Assembly (NCBI GenBank): GCA_050485365.1
Contig: JBJHBH010000006.1
Span: 9,699-73,698, forward strand
Length of the DNA: 64,000 nucleotides
Source of the DNA: JARFUG01 sp050485365
GTDB lineage: Bacteria; Desulfobacterota; Desulfuromonadia; Desulfuromonadales; JACZKF01
Reading direction: 5' to 3'
A model generated the notes under the pieces. It did not search any database. It worked only from the letters and a program-made list of their open reading frames with translations, and had not been told where the DNA came from. Below, piece after piece: positions 1-9,367 of this stretch (within the stretch, counting starts at the first letter, position 1; each line of letters opens with the position of its first letter). Both the position numbers and the translations under genes were made by a program.

Positions 1-662
1 CGACGATTCCAGATCACCAGTTGCGGCGCCCGGCTCAGATACTCCAGCGGCAGCGTCACCACATGCACCAGGCGCGAAAACGGAAAGAGCGCGATCAGCA
101 AAAAGGCGTTGAAGGCGTGCAGCTTCACGATCCAAGGCAGAGCCGCCAGGTACTGGACCTGGGGATCGAGCCGCAGCAGCGACCAAAGCCACGGCGTTGC
201 GGTGTGCAGATACCATACCGATCCCCAGCGCAGCGTCAGGGCGATCCAGACCCCCGTTGCGACCTGTGCCAGCAAGAGCAGAAGCACCACCCAGTCCATG
301 GAGGATGTCACAACTCCGACCCGCGGATCATTGACCCGGCGCAAAATCAGCAGAAAAACACCGATCACCGTCACGACGCCCAGGACGAGGCCGGTGACCT
401 CGAGCAGATAGAGCCGCACGGGGCGCCCCGCCAGCTCGCCCCACGCTGCCGGGAAGAGAAAGGCGAGCAGGTGCGCCGCGAGGACGATCAGGATCGCGAA
501 GTGCCACGGCACCGATCCCCAGTAGAGCATCTTGCTCTCGAGAAACTGGGAGGAGCGGGTCGAGAAGGAATACCGGTTGAAGACGAAGCGGTAGATGCCG
601 ACGCAAACCGCCAGAGCGACGGCGACATAGGGAAAGACGGCGAAGAGGATCGTGTCAAGCAT
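1..662 (-). CDS. narI: NarI, respiratory nitrate reductase gamma subunit (partial at left edge)
   Basis: This is the membrane cytochrome b subunit that takes electrons from quinol and passes them through two b haems to NarH. The ATG at 662 overlaps the narJ stop. About 220 codons are visible and the family is about 225 residues, so only the last few codons are missing. Five hydrophobic segments are seen. Histidines that fit the haem ligands occur in VPWHFAILIVLAAHL and in VKLHAFNAFLLIALF. It is the last gene of the operon that reads leftward from the cytochrome gene at 6929. The family call is secure. Confidence 0.95.
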   Translation of the reverse strand, partial: MLDTILFAVFPYVAVALAVCVGIYRFVFNRYSFSTRSSQFLESKMLYWGSVPWHFAILIVLAAHLLAFLFPAAWGELAGRPVRLYLLEVTGLVLGVVTVIGVFLLILRRVNDPRVGVVTSSMDWVVLLLLLAQVATGVWIALTLRWGSVWYLHTATPWLWSLLRLDPQVQYLAALPWIVKLHAFNAFLLIALFPFSRLVHVVTLPLEYLSRAPQLVIWNR

Positions 663-1200
663 GGGCCACCTCCTTGGGTGAGAGGGTCGCTGAAGCCGCG
701 GATGATTCAAGACAGCTTCGCAGCGCGCGGAGCAGGCGGCTGTACGGGTTCTCCCCTTCGGGGAAGGCGGTGCTCATCTTCTCCAGGGCCGGAATGAGCC
801 CGTCCGCCACCAGGGCGTCTCTCTCCCGGGAATCGGGCGCCGTCGCCAGGAAGGCGAGGACGCTCACGAGATGATCGACCATCTCCGGCTCCACCACGAG
901 GCCGTTCTGGCGATAGAGAGCCTGCAGCTTCATCAGAAAGCGGCCGCGCCGGGAGTCCTCCCCCAGAAGCTGCCAGCCTACATAAGGGGCGCACAGCGGC
1001 TGAAGATCGAAGGTGGCCGTATAGAGCTCCTGCAACCGCTCGATTCCGAGCTCGCACACGCCATCGGCGAAGGCGTTCAGGGCCTCGGCGACCTGCGGCG
1101 CGAAGGCGGCGTACGACGCTCCCCTGCGCGCCGTCTCGACGAGCGCGTCGCCGGGATAGTCCAGAAGAGTGCTGAACGACTGGTATAGTTCGCGAGTCAT
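655..1200 (-). CDS. narJ: NarJ, nitrate reductase molybdenum cofactor assembly chaperone
   Basis: NarJ is a cytoplasmic TorD-family chaperone that binds the NarG N-terminus and lets the molybdenum cofactor and FeS clusters go in before membrane attachment. The 181-residue protein starts with the typical LYQSFSTLLDYPGD motif and has the all-helical composition of the family, though it is shorter than E. coli NarJ (about 236 residues), mostly at the C-terminus. It lies 11 bp after narH and overlaps narI by 8 bp, as expected for translational coupling in narGHJI. Confidence 0.95.
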   Translation of the reverse strand: MTRELYQSFSTLLDYPGDALVETARRGASYAAFAPQVAEALNAFADGVCELGIERLQELYTATFDLQPLCAPYVGWQLLGEDSRRGRFLMKLQALYRQNGLVVEPEMVDHLVSVLAFLATAPDSRERDALVADGLIPALEKMSTAFPEGENPYSRLLRALRSCLESSAASATLSPKEVAHA

Positions 1201-1211
1201 GAAGCCTCCTG

Positions 1212-2672
1212 TCAGCGGCGGCCGAAACCGGCGGCCCCTCGGTGTTCGTGCGGATCGGCGGCCGCTTCGATGGCGGATTCGCGCCCCATCGGAGGAACGA
1301 CGATGCGTTCGCGGATCGAGCTCAGCGATGTTGCGCGGAAGATCGCGTCGGCCATCTCGCGGGGCACCTCACGGGTGGCCTGCGCGACGTCGTCGGCAGC
1401 CGCATCCCCCACCGTCTCGGCGCGCCTCTGCAGGCGAACGGCGATGAGGCGGCGGTAGACGGCCGCGACCTCCTCCTCGTTCCCCCCCGCGAAGAGGTTC
1501 GCCAGATACCGCAGGGGAAGCCTGGCCTTCTCCAGATTGGTGAAGGTCGCCTCGGCCATATCCGCCACGCCGTTCTCGACCTTGGCCAGCACGGGAAGCA
1601 GAGGCGGAACGTAAAAGACCGTGGGGAGGGTGCGAAACTCCGGATGAAGCGGAAGAGCGATTCCCCACTCCTTGACGAAGCTGTAGGCGGGCGAGCGCTG
1701 CGCCGCCTCGATGGTCAGCTCGGGGACTCCGTCGCGGCGGGCCTGTGCGATGACTTTCGGATCGTTGGGATCGAGGATGAGGCTTCGCTGCGCCGCGGCC
1801 AGATCCCTTTCGGGCGCCTTGGCGATCTCCGCGATGCGGTCGGCGTCATAGAGCATGACCCCCATGTAGCGGATGCGTCCGACGCAGCTGGCGTAGCAGC
1901 CGGGCATCTCGCCCGACTCCATGCGCGGATAGCAGCTGATGCACTTCTCGGATTTGCCTGCATCCCAGTTGTAGTAGACCTTCTTGTAGGGGCAGGCCGA
2001 AACGCACATGCGCCAGGCGCGGCATTTGTCCTGATCGACCAGGACGATGCCGTCCTCGCCGCGCTTGTAGATCGCCCCGGAGGGGCACCCGGCCACGCAG
2101 CCGGCGTTGAGACAGTGGTTGCAGCGCCGCGGCAGATAGAAGAAAACCATCCGTTCGGTGGCGAAGAGTTGCTTCTTCTCCTCCTCGGAGAGCCCCTTGA
2201 GCGAAGGGTCGTTGGCCGCGTAGAGATTGGAGCCCCCCAGATCGTCGTCCCAGTTGGGACCGGCCTTGGGGGTCATCTCCCTGCCGGTGATCATCGAGAC
2301 GGGACGGGCCGTCGGCTGATCCTTGCCGGCGGGAGCGTTGAAGAGATCGTCGTATTTGTAGGTCCACGGCTCGTAGTAGTCGTCGAGGGTCGGCATGTTC
2401 GGGTTGTGGAAGAGGTTGAGGAGCCCCTTCCCTTTGCCGCCGGAGCGCAGCGTGAGGTCGTGACCGTCGGAGCGCCATCCCCCCTTGTAGCGCTCCTGAT
2501 CCTCCCAGCGGGTGGGGAAGCCCGTGCCGGGCTTCGTCTCGACGTTGTTCCACCACATGTACTCGGCCCCCTTGCGGTCGGTCCACATGTTCTTGCAGGT
2601 GATGCTGCAGGTGTGGCAGCCGATGCACTTGTCGAGGTGAAAGACGGTGGATACCTGGGCGCGTATGTTCAT
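1212..2672 (-). CDS. narH: NarH, nitrate reductase beta (iron-sulfur) subunit
   Basis: NarH is the cytoplasmic electron-transfer subunit between NarI haems and NarG. It has 486 residues (about 512 in E. coli). The first cluster motif has cysteines at 16, 19, 22 and 26, the same positions as in E. coli NarH. Further clusters are seen in CNHCLNAGCVAGC, CRAWRMCVSACP and EKCISCYPRMESGEMPGC. The tryptophan in CRAWRMC replaces a cysteine, which in this family marks the [3Fe-4S] cluster. The start is preceded by an AAGGAG-type ribosome site. Only 115 bp separate it from the end of narG, and most of that gap is an inverted repeat. Confidence 0.97.
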   Translation of the reverse strand: MNIRAQVSTVFHLDKCIGCHTCSITCKNMWTDRKGAEYMWWNNVETKPGTGFPTRWEDQERYKGGWRSDGHDLTLRSGGKGKGLLNLFHNPNMPTLDDYYEPWTYKYDDLFNAPAGKDQPTARPVSMITGREMTPKAGPNWDDDLGGSNLYAANDPSLKGLSEEEKKQLFATERMVFFYLPRRCNHCLNAGCVAGCPSGAIYKRGEDGIVLVDQDKCRAWRMCVSACPYKKVYYNWDAGKSEKCISCYPRMESGEMPGCYASCVGRIRYMGVMLYDADRIAEIAKAPERDLAAAQRSLILDPNDPKVIAQARRDGVPELTIEAAQRSPAYSFVKEWGIALPLHPEFRTLPTVFYVPPLLPVLAKVENGVADMAEATFTNLEKARLPLRYLANLFAGGNEEEVAAVYRRLIAVRLQRRAETVGDAAADDVAQATREVPREMADAIFRATSLSSIRERIVVPPMGRESAIEAAADPHEHRGAAGFGRR

Positions 2673-2710
2673 GGGGTGTCTCCTTGTACCCCTTCCAGGA
2701 CGGGGCGAAT

Positions 2711-2775
2711 GTAGGGGCGCGATTCATCGCGCCCGGCCGGTACGCTTGTCTGGGCGCAATGAATTGCGCCCCTAC
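2711..2775. repeat. Inverted repeat between narG and narH
   Basis: Two 24-bp arms, 2711-2734 and 2752-2775, face each other across 17 bp. The outer ends are GTAGGGGCGC and GCGCCCCTAC, and each arm has ATTCAT or ATGAAT in the middle. The arms differ at a few symmetric positions, so the RNA would still pair. It fills the narG-narH gap. It looks like a dispersed REP or MITE-type repeat, which is inference because only one copy is in the window. Confidence 0.75.
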
Positions 2776-2787
2776 CTGATCCCGATC

Positions 2788-5700
2788 TCACCATTGCACC
2801 TCTCCTTCGAGCTTGCGCACCAGGACGAAGGTGTCGCGGTTGGTGCCGGTCGGCCCCCAGTAGTTGAAGGCGTAGGTGAACTGGCCGTATCCCCCCGCCA
2901 TGAGGTTGGGCTTCAAACGGGTGCGGAAGAGGCTGTTGTGGCTCCCGGCGCGTCCGCCGCGCAGCGGGGACTTGGGGACGCTGATGGTGCGCTCGGGTGC
3001 GTGATAGATGAAGGCGATCCCTTTGGGAATCCGGTGCGTCACGACGGCCCGGGTCACCACCACGCCGTGGTCGTTGTAGACCTCGACCCAGTCGTTGTCC
3101 TTGAGGCCGATCGTGTCGGCGTCGCGGTCGTTGATCCAGAAGGGGTGCAGCCCCCGCGAGAGGGTGAGCATCCGGTGGTTGTCGCCGTAGGTCGAGTGAA
3201 TCCCCCATTTGCCGTGAGGCGTCAGGTAATTGAGGGCGATCGTCTTGCCTTCGGGGCGGCTCACCAGCAGATCCTGCAAAAGGCCCTGATCAAGCTTCGG
3301 CTTGTACGTCGGCAGATGCTCGCCATAAGCGAGATAGCTCTCGTGATCGAGGTAGAAGTGCTGGCGCCCCGTCAGGGTGCGCCACGGCACGAGACGCTCG
3401 ACGTTGAGGCAGTAGGCGCTGTAAGGGCGCCCCTCGTTGCTGATCCCCGTCCAGCAGGGGGTCGTCAGCAACCGCTTGGGCTGACGGGCGATGTCGTCGA
3501 AGGTGGTGCGCACCGAGCGGCTCTTCTCGGAGAGGTCCGTCAGAGGCAATCCGACCTTCTTCTCTTCGGCGAGGAAGGCCCGGTGCGCCATCTCGCCGTT
3601 GGTCTCCGGCGCCAGGTGCATGATGACGTTGGCGGCGTCCGAAGCCTTGAGGAGGGAGGGGTAGCGCTTGCCGCCCCACTGTTGCGTCGGCCGGGTGGCG
3701 ACGAGCTCGTCGTAGGCGTCCTCGATCGACCAGGAGAGCCCGTGCATATTGAGCCCCCCCGCCCGGGCGCCGGGGCCGAAGGAGATCATCCGGTTGTAGA
3801 GATTGACGTAGTCGCGCTCCACCACGACGAGGCCGGGCATCGTCTTGCCGGGAATCGCCTCGCATTCTCCCTTGCTCCAGTCGCGGATCTCGGGCTGGGC
3901 CATCTCGGCCGGGGTGTCGTGCTGAAGGGGGACGGCGACTAGGTCGCGCACCGGCTCGGGGAGGTGCACCTGTGCAAGCTCGCTCACCTTCTTGGCGATC
4001 GCCTGGAAGATGTCCCAGTCGGGGCGCGACTCCCAGCACGGGTTGACGGCCGCCTGCAGGGGATGGATGAAGGAGTGCATGTCGGTGGTGTTGAGGTCGT
4101 CCTTCTCGTACCAGGTGGCCGTCGGCAGGACGAGGTCCGAGTAGAGGGCGGTGGTGTCCATGCGGAAGTTGACGTTCACCACCAGATCGAGCTTGCCTTC
4201 GGGGGCCTCGTCGCGCCAGATCGCCTCGGTCACGCCGTCCCTGCCCGTCTCGGGGCGATGGAGCTCGAGTGCGTCCCGAGGTAGTGCTTGAAGAAGTACT
4301 CCTGCCCCTTGGCGCTGGAGGAGAGGGCGTTTCCGCGCCAGATGAACCACAGGCGCGGCCAGTTCTCGGGGGCGTCCGGGTCCTCGACGGCGAAGCGCAG
4401 CTTCTTCTCCTTGAGCTGCTTCACCGCCCAGGCGACGACCTCCTCGTTGCTCTTGGCCCCTTCGGCGTCGGCCTCTTTCATCAGCTCGAGAGAGTTGCGG
4501 TCGAACTGCGGGTAGAACGGCAGCCAGCCGCGTTTGACGGCCCGCACCTGGTGGTCCATGGTGTGCCCGCCGGTGTGGCGGCCGCGGGTCTCGGCCGGGT
4601 TGAGTTGCTCTTCATCGGCCGCCTTTTCATAGCGCCACTGGTTGCTGTGCACGTAGTGGAAGGACGGGGTGTTCTGGAAGCGCGGCGGCTTGCTCCAGTC
4701 GAGCGCCGCGGCCAAGGTTGCCCACGGGGCCTGCGGGGCGAGCTTCTCCTGCCCGACGTAGTGATTGAGGCCGCCGCCGTTCTTGCCGACGCAGCCGCAC
4801 AGCATCAGCGCCACGATCCCCGCCCGGTAGGTCAGGTTGGCGTGATACCAGTGGTTGATTCCCGCGCCGATGATGATTGAGCATTTGCCTCCGGTGCGAT
4901 CGGCAGTGGCGGCCCACTCGCGGGCGAAGCGCACCACGGTGTTGCGGTCGACGCCGCTGTACTTCTCCTGCCACGCCGGGGTGTAGGCGGCCCCCTCGTC
5001 GTCGTAGTCGGCGGGGTAACCGCTGCTCAGAGTCCCCCGGCGAACGCCGAACTGCGCCATGAGGAGATCGTAGACGGTCGTGACGGGGATCTTCCCCTCG
5101 GCGGTCTCGAGGTAGCGCACCGGAACGTCGCGCCGGGCGCTCTTCTCCTCGGCGAAGTCGGCAAAATCGACGGGGAGGACGGCGTCGTGCTTCTCGCAGA
5201 AGGTGAGGGCCGGGGCGAGCTCGGCGCCGTCGAGGCCGTCCTTCATCTGCAGGTTCCACTCCCCTTTGCGCTCCTGCCAGCGAAAGCCCAGGCTCCCCAG
5301 AGGCATGCGCGCCTCACCGCTCCTCTCGTCCCACACGAGGTACTTGAACTCGCCGTTCTCGGCTTGCGCGTAGCGGTCGGTGCGCGCCGCCGGCACCATC
5401 CGCCCCGCCTTGAAAGCGCCGCCCGCCTCGTCGAGACGGATCAGGAAGGGGCTGTCGGTGTAGCGGGTGACGTAGTCGAGGAAGGAGAGGGTCTTCGCCC
5501 CTGCGTGAAACTCCTTGAGGATGACGTGGTTGACCGCCATCCAGAAAGCGCCGTCCTGGCTTGCGTGGACCGGAACCCACCAGTCGGCGTACTTGCAGCT
5601 CATGTTCAGGTCGGGGGAGAGGACGACGACCTTCGTGCCGTTCTGCTTCGCCTCGGAGAGGAAATGGACGTCGGGGGTTCGCGTCATCCCCGGGTTCGAC

Positions 5701-6410
5701 CCCATGACGGTGATGAACTTGCTGTTGAACCAGTCGGCGCTCTCGGCGACGTCGGTCTGCTCTCCCCAGATCTCCGGCGAAGCATTGGGCAGATCGCAGT
5801 ACCAGTCATAGAAGGAGAGGTTCACTCCCCCCATGAGCTGCAAAAAGCGCGATCCGGCCGCGTAGCTGAGCATCGACATGGCGGGGATTGGAGAGAAGCC
5901 GATGACCCGGTCGGGGCCGTATTTGACGATGGTGTAGACGGTGGAGGCGGCGATGAGCTCAAGCGCCTCCTCCCAGTCGAAGCGGCGGAAGCCCCCCTTC
6001 CCTCTCGCCTGCTGGAAGCGGCGGCGGCTCTGCTCGTTCTCGACGATGGACTTCCACGCCTCGACGGGATCGGCGTGGCGGCTCTTCGCCTCGCGCCACA
6101 GATCGAGAAGGGCCCCGCGCAGATACGGGTATTTGACCCGCAGCGGACTGTAGAGATACCACGAGCAGGAGACGCCGCGTTGACAGCCGCGCGGCTCGTA
6201 GGGCGGGATGTCACCGGCCAGTGGCGGGTAGTCGGTGGCCTGCACCTCCCAGGCGACGATGCCGTCCTTGACCGCCACGTTCCACGAGCAGCTCCCGGTA
6301 CAGTTCACCCCGTGAGTGCTGCGCACGACCCGATCGTGCTGGTGGCGACCGCGATAGAAATCTTCCCATTTTCGTGCCTGAGGGTCGACGATGTCTTTAA
6401 TCCAGCTCAT
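2788..6410 (-). pseudogene. narG: NarG, nitrate reductase alpha subunit, split by a one-base frameshift
   Basis: NarG is the catalytic subunit with the molybdenum bis-MGD site. Frame one (4230-6410) begins MSWIKDIVDP. It carries the FS0 cluster ligands His33, Cys37, Cys41 and Cys76, spaced exactly as His50/Cys54/Cys58/Cys93 in E. coli, and the molybdenum-ligand region YDWYCDLPNAS. It goes off-frame near 4252, where the plus strand has GGGG (CCCC in the gene). The C-terminal half then continues in another frame through EGKLDLVVNVNFRMD and NFRMDTTALYSD to the stop at 2788. One extra C restores about 1207 residues, close to E. coli (1247). Either this is a real inactivating deletion or a homopolymer sequencing error. 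Everything else in the gene looks intact. Confidence 0.93.
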
Positions 6411-6419
6411 AAGTATCCC

Positions 6420-6929
6420 CTATTCTCGTTCGGACGATGAGAGTCGCTGCCCCTTGAAGCGGTTGCGGCCGAAGATGGCCAGAACCAAAAAGACGACGCC
6501 GATGCCGACCCCGATCTCGGCCAGAATCGATGCGGCGATCTTCGGGGATTCGCTTCCGCTGACTTTTTCAAGGAATGCGGCCAGGTCGGCCTTCTCCGCG
6601 GCGCTCAGAGGACGATCGACATACAGGGCCTCCATGCTGGGGAAGATGTCGAGGCTCGACAGGATGTCGACGACACCGTCCTCCCCGAAATCGTCCCACA
6701 TCGCGGTCAGGTCCGGGCCATAATTCGCCCCGGCCGCCTTGCCGAGCCCCGCTCCGCCGACCCCATGACAGGCGAGGCACGGCGCCCCGCCCGCTTCAAA
6801 AGGGATCGCCCCGACGTACAGCGCCTCTCCACGGGCTGGATCCGCCGCCTTCGCCGCCGCCGGCAGCGCGGCGAGCAGAAGCACCACAGCGAGCAGAACC
6901 GCCCAGCGCCATCGAACCAGTCTTTGCAT
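6420..6929 (-). CDS. Membrane-anchored monohaem cytochrome c of the nar operon
   Basis: This protein of about 169 residues has an N-terminal hydrophobic signal segment, one haem motif (CLACH) followed by a class I cytochrome c fold with the distal region LSSLDIFPSMEALYVDRPLS, and a C-terminal membrane helix (AEIGVGIGVVFLVLAIFG). It starts at the MQRLVRWRW methionine, which has a GGGAGG site 6 bp upstream. A longer reading frame has no ribosome site. It lies 9 bp before narG and is probably the first gene of the operon. It could pass electrons to or from the nitrate reductase or act in a linked periplasmic chain. The exact partner is unknown. Confidence 0.85.
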   Translation of the reverse strand: MQRLVRWRWAVLLAVVLLLAALPAAAKAADPARGEALYVGAIPFEAGGAPCLACHGVGGAGLGKAAGANYGPDLTAMWDDFGEDGVVDILSSLDIFPSMEALYVDRPLSAAEKADLAAFLEKVSGSESPKIAASILAEIGVGIGVVFLVLAIFGRNRFKGQRLSSSERE

Positions 6930-7015
6930 ACGCACCTCCCGCCTATTGCAGCATCGTTGCCGCGAACCTCGCCAATCCTTTTCCAAAGGTTTAGAACATT
7001 TTTTTACTCTTCGTT

Positions 7016-7029
7016 TTGATGCAAGTCAA
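7016..7029 (-). promoter_or_regulatory. FNR/CRP-family box upstream of the nar operon
   Basis: The sequence TTGAT-GCAA-GTCAA matches the FNR consensus TTGAT-N4-ATCAA in nine of ten half-site bases. Its centre is about 93 bp upstream of the cytochrome start codon. If it worked at -41.5, transcription would begin near 6981, with a weak -10 (TAAACC) at 6988-6993. Control by oxygen or nitrogen oxides fits the operon it precedes. Confidence 0.65.
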
Positions 7030-7168
7030 AAACGACGAATTATTTGAGACAATCTTTTCAATGAAATAGGGGGATTAAAAGGAGGAGAGCTGTAGAGGAA
7101 AGAAAATGCGAAAGGTGAGAAAAAACAGGGAATGAGATATTGCGAAAACATTGTTTTACGATATAGAA

Positions 7169-7207
7169 GACAGGTTGGACGATGGACCCGGATTCGCCCA
7201 ACCTGTC
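7169..7207 (-). terminator. Hairpin after napD
   Basis: Perfect 10-bp arms, GACAGGTTGG and CCAACCTGTC, lie about 11 bp beyond the napD stop. The T tract after it on the minus strand is weak, so it may be a terminator or an mRNA 3'-end protector. Confidence 0.5.
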
Positions 7208-7217
7208 GGTCGAAGCC

Positions 7218-7490
7218 TCAGGCGTGCTCCCCGTCTCCCGGTGGGACGGCCCCTTCTTCATCGGCCCCCTCCAGGCTGAAGTAGGCGAGATAGACCCCGC
7301 GCACCCCGGGGATGTCCTTGAGGGCGTCGATGCGTGCGCGCACCTCCCCCGCCTTCTCCCCTTCGATGAGATAGACGATCTTCTCTTCGTTCTTTTCGCT
7401 GACCTCGAATCCACGCTCTTCGAGAGTCGCCACCACGCTGGGGACATCCTGCTCCTGATTGACCTCGACGAATCCGCTTGCGACGATCAT
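7218..7490 (-). CDS. napD: NapD-type chaperone
   Basis: NapD is a small cytoplasmic chaperone that binds the Tat signal of NapA during cofactor loading. The 90-residue product starts MIVASGFVEVNQEQD, the usual NapD beginning in which a beta strand leads a ferredoxin-like fold. It has the central VRARIDALKDIPGVRGVYL region. The start at 7490 is chosen because a GGAGG site is 8 bp upstream. The upstream in-frame extension overlaps no ribosome site. It ends the nap operon and is followed by a hairpin. Confidence 0.85.
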   Translation of the reverse strand: MIVASGFVEVNQEQDVPSVVATLEERGFEVSEKNEEKIVYLIEGEKAGEVRARIDALKDIPGVRGVYLAYFSLEGADEEGAVPPGDGEHA

Positions 7491-7545
7491 TGCTGTGCCT
7501 CCATTTCGAAGGACCCCCTTCTCGGAGAGTCCCGTTGAGTTGAAA

Positions 7546-8409
7546 TCAGGGGGAAGGCGGCGTCCGGCGCCGAAATCCCATTCGAACCACATCGTCCTTC
7601 GCCGCGCACGCCTCGACGCACCTTCCGCAGTAGATGCAGTTGAGGTCGCGCAGCTCCTCGCCGTCCGTGCGACACGCGACCCTCACCCCCATGTAGCAGG
7701 CGTCGTCGCACCCCCGGCATCCGCTGCACCCCCTGCCGCCGAGGCGAAGCCGCACCAGGCTGATCTTGTTGAAGAGCCCGTAGGTCTTGCCGACAGGGCA
7801 CAGAACCCGGCACCACAGCCGCGGGGAGATGAGCTCAAGGACCAACAGGGCGGCGATGGCGGCGGCGGAGAAGAGAAAAACCGAAAGAGCCGCCTCGATC
7901 CCCCCCGGTCCCAGGGCGGCGCCCATCGCCCGAAACAAGTTCGTCAGGTGCGAAAAATAGGTGCTGAAGAGCGGGATCCGCGTCAGCAGCGCCGCGCCGA
8001 GCAGCAGCGCCAGGACGACGTATCCGACCCTTGGCGAGATGAGCGCCGAGGCTCTTTTCGGACGAAGGCGCCCCATGACGCTGAAGAGAAAATCCATCGG
8101 GCAGATCCAGCCGCAAAAGGCGCGGCCGAATATGAGGTAGAGCGCCACGACGGGCAGAACGGCGACGAGGGCGCTCAGCGCGACCGTTCCTGCGGCGGAT
8201 TGGCTCTCGATGAAGGCGAAGACGTCGAGAAGACTCACCGCGCCGAGGACGACCGAACCGCTCAGGCTGCCGACGATCAGATCGAAACCGGCGTACTGTA
8301 GCACGAAAAGAGCGAAGACGGCCAGCATGACCAGACGCCTCGCGACGCTCCAGCTCTTTCCGGCGTGGCGCTTGCGTGATCGGAACGGGGTCGGCTCAGC
8401 GGTATTCAC
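7546..8409 (-). CDS. napH: NapH, polyferredoxin membrane quinol dehydrogenase subunit
   Basis: This 287-residue protein has four membrane segments (about 25-45, 75-95, 125-145 and 155-180). It has the paired FCGWICPMDFL and CRVLCPVGKTYGLF motifs that mark NapH, and two C-terminal [4Fe-4S] motifs, CSGCRGCDDAC and CIYCGRCVEAC. In the NapGH family it oxidizes menaquinol and hands electrons to NapG for the periplasmic nitrate reductase. It overlaps napG by 14 bp. No NapC or NapB gene is seen here, so NapGH is probably the main quinol entry point. Confidence 0.93.
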   Translation of the reverse strand: MNTAEPTPFRSRKRHAGKSWSVARRLVMLAVFALFVLQYAGFDLIVGSLSGSVVLGAVSLLDVFAFIESQSAAGTVALSALVAVLPVVALYLIFGRAFCGWICPMDFLFSVMGRLRPKRASALISPRVGYVVLALLLGAALLTRIPLFSTYFSHLTNLFRAMGAALGPGGIEAALSVFLFSAAAIAALLVLELISPRLWCRVLCPVGKTYGLFNKISLVRLRLGGRGCSGCRGCDDACYMGVRVACRTDGEELRDLNCIYCGRCVEACAAKDDVVRMGFRRRTPPSP

Positions 8410-9142
8410 GTTCCACCAGCCTCCCCCGCGCCATCATGCGCGGCAGGTTTTGTTCGTAGATGAGGCGATAGCGCTCCTCATGGGTACTGTGGAGAACCTT
8501 CCGGAGATCCCCCAGGTAGGCGGACTGGACCTCCTTGTATTTTTCGCGGGTGACGACCTTGATGGCCGATCCGCCCAGAGGGCAGAACTTGACGCACAGG
8601 CCGCACCCGACGCACCTTTCGTTGATGTAGGGCTGGTTCCCCCACTGCCCGTAGTGAAAGTCGAAGACCTTGGCGCCCAGAGGGCACGCCTTGCTGCAGG
8701 AGAGGCAGACGTCGCCGTTCCAGCCGAAGCACAGGCCGAGATCGATGAGCGCCATCCCCATCGTCACGTCCTCCTTGTCGACCTTGCGCAAAGCCCCCGT
8801 CGGGCAGCGCGGCGGGCACTCCATGCACAGAGTGCACGGCTGGTCGCGCATGTCGGAGATCCGCGGCGTCCCGAAAGATCGCCCTTCTCCGAGCGGCGTG
8901 ACGGTGACGGCGTCGTACTTCTTGTTGCGGCATACCCCCGCGCAGACGCCGCAGCTGACGCAGGCGGCACGAAAGCGCCTCTCGGGCAGGGCGCCCGGGG
9001 GGCGGATGGGGCCGCCCTGATTCAGGTGCGGGAGGGGACCCGAGTCGTAGGCCTCGGCCGGCGCTGCGCCGGAGCGCATCGCGACGGCCGCGGCGGCCAA
9101 GCCAAAAGAGAGACGAAAGAAATTTCGACGGGACACACTCAT
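8396..9142 (-). CDS. napG: NapG, periplasmic ferredoxin-type protein with Tat signal
   Basis: The 248-residue product has a twin-arginine signal (SRRNFFRLSF) and four [4Fe-4S] motifs: CVSCGVCAGVC, CTLCMECPPRC, CLSCSKACP and CVGCGLCVKFC. It would be exported folded and relay electrons from NapH towards NapA, possibly through the cytochrome at 12739. It follows napA after 225 bp that are full of hairpins and overlaps napH. Confidence 0.93.
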   Translation of the reverse strand: MSVSRRNFFRLSFGLAAAAVAMRSGAAPAEAYDSGPLPHLNQGGPIRPPGALPERRFRAACVSCGVCAGVCRNKKYDAVTVTPLGEGRSFGTPRISDMRDQPCTLCMECPPRCPTGALRKVDKEDVTMGMALIDLGLCFGWNGDVCLSCSKACPLGAKVFDFHYGQWGNQPYINERCVGCGLCVKFCPLGGSAIKVVTREKYKEVQSAYLGDLRKVLHSTHEERYRLIYEQNLPRMMARGRLVEREYR

Positions 9143-9237
9143 CGGAGGGCTCGTTCGGTGCGAAAGAACCCCCCGAAGCGATCATTCATCGCCCCAAGGG
9201 ACCCTCACGCGGAACCTGCGAAAACAGGATGGAAAAT

Positions 9238-9365
9238 GGGGCGCCTCCCAAAGGAAGCGCCCCGGTCGGCCTTATCGTTTCTTCTGCCCCCGGCGAGGGC
9301 ATCAGGAAAAGAAGGAGGGAGGCTAAGTCGCTCCTTCCCGCCCTCACCCCCGCCGGGGGCAGAAG
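9238..9365 (-). promoter_or_regulatory. Two strong hairpins between napA and napG
   Basis: The first hairpin at 9238-9263 pairs GGGGCGC with GCGCCCC. The second spans 9281-9365 and pairs perfect 15-bp outer arms (CTTCTGCCCCCGGCG and its complement), with extra pairing inside (GAGGGC with GCCCTC, AAGGAG with CTCCTT). There is no clear T tract. The position directly after the napA stop suggests an mRNA stabilizer or partial terminator that sets napA above napGHD. Confidence 0.6.
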
Positions 9366-9367
9366 TC

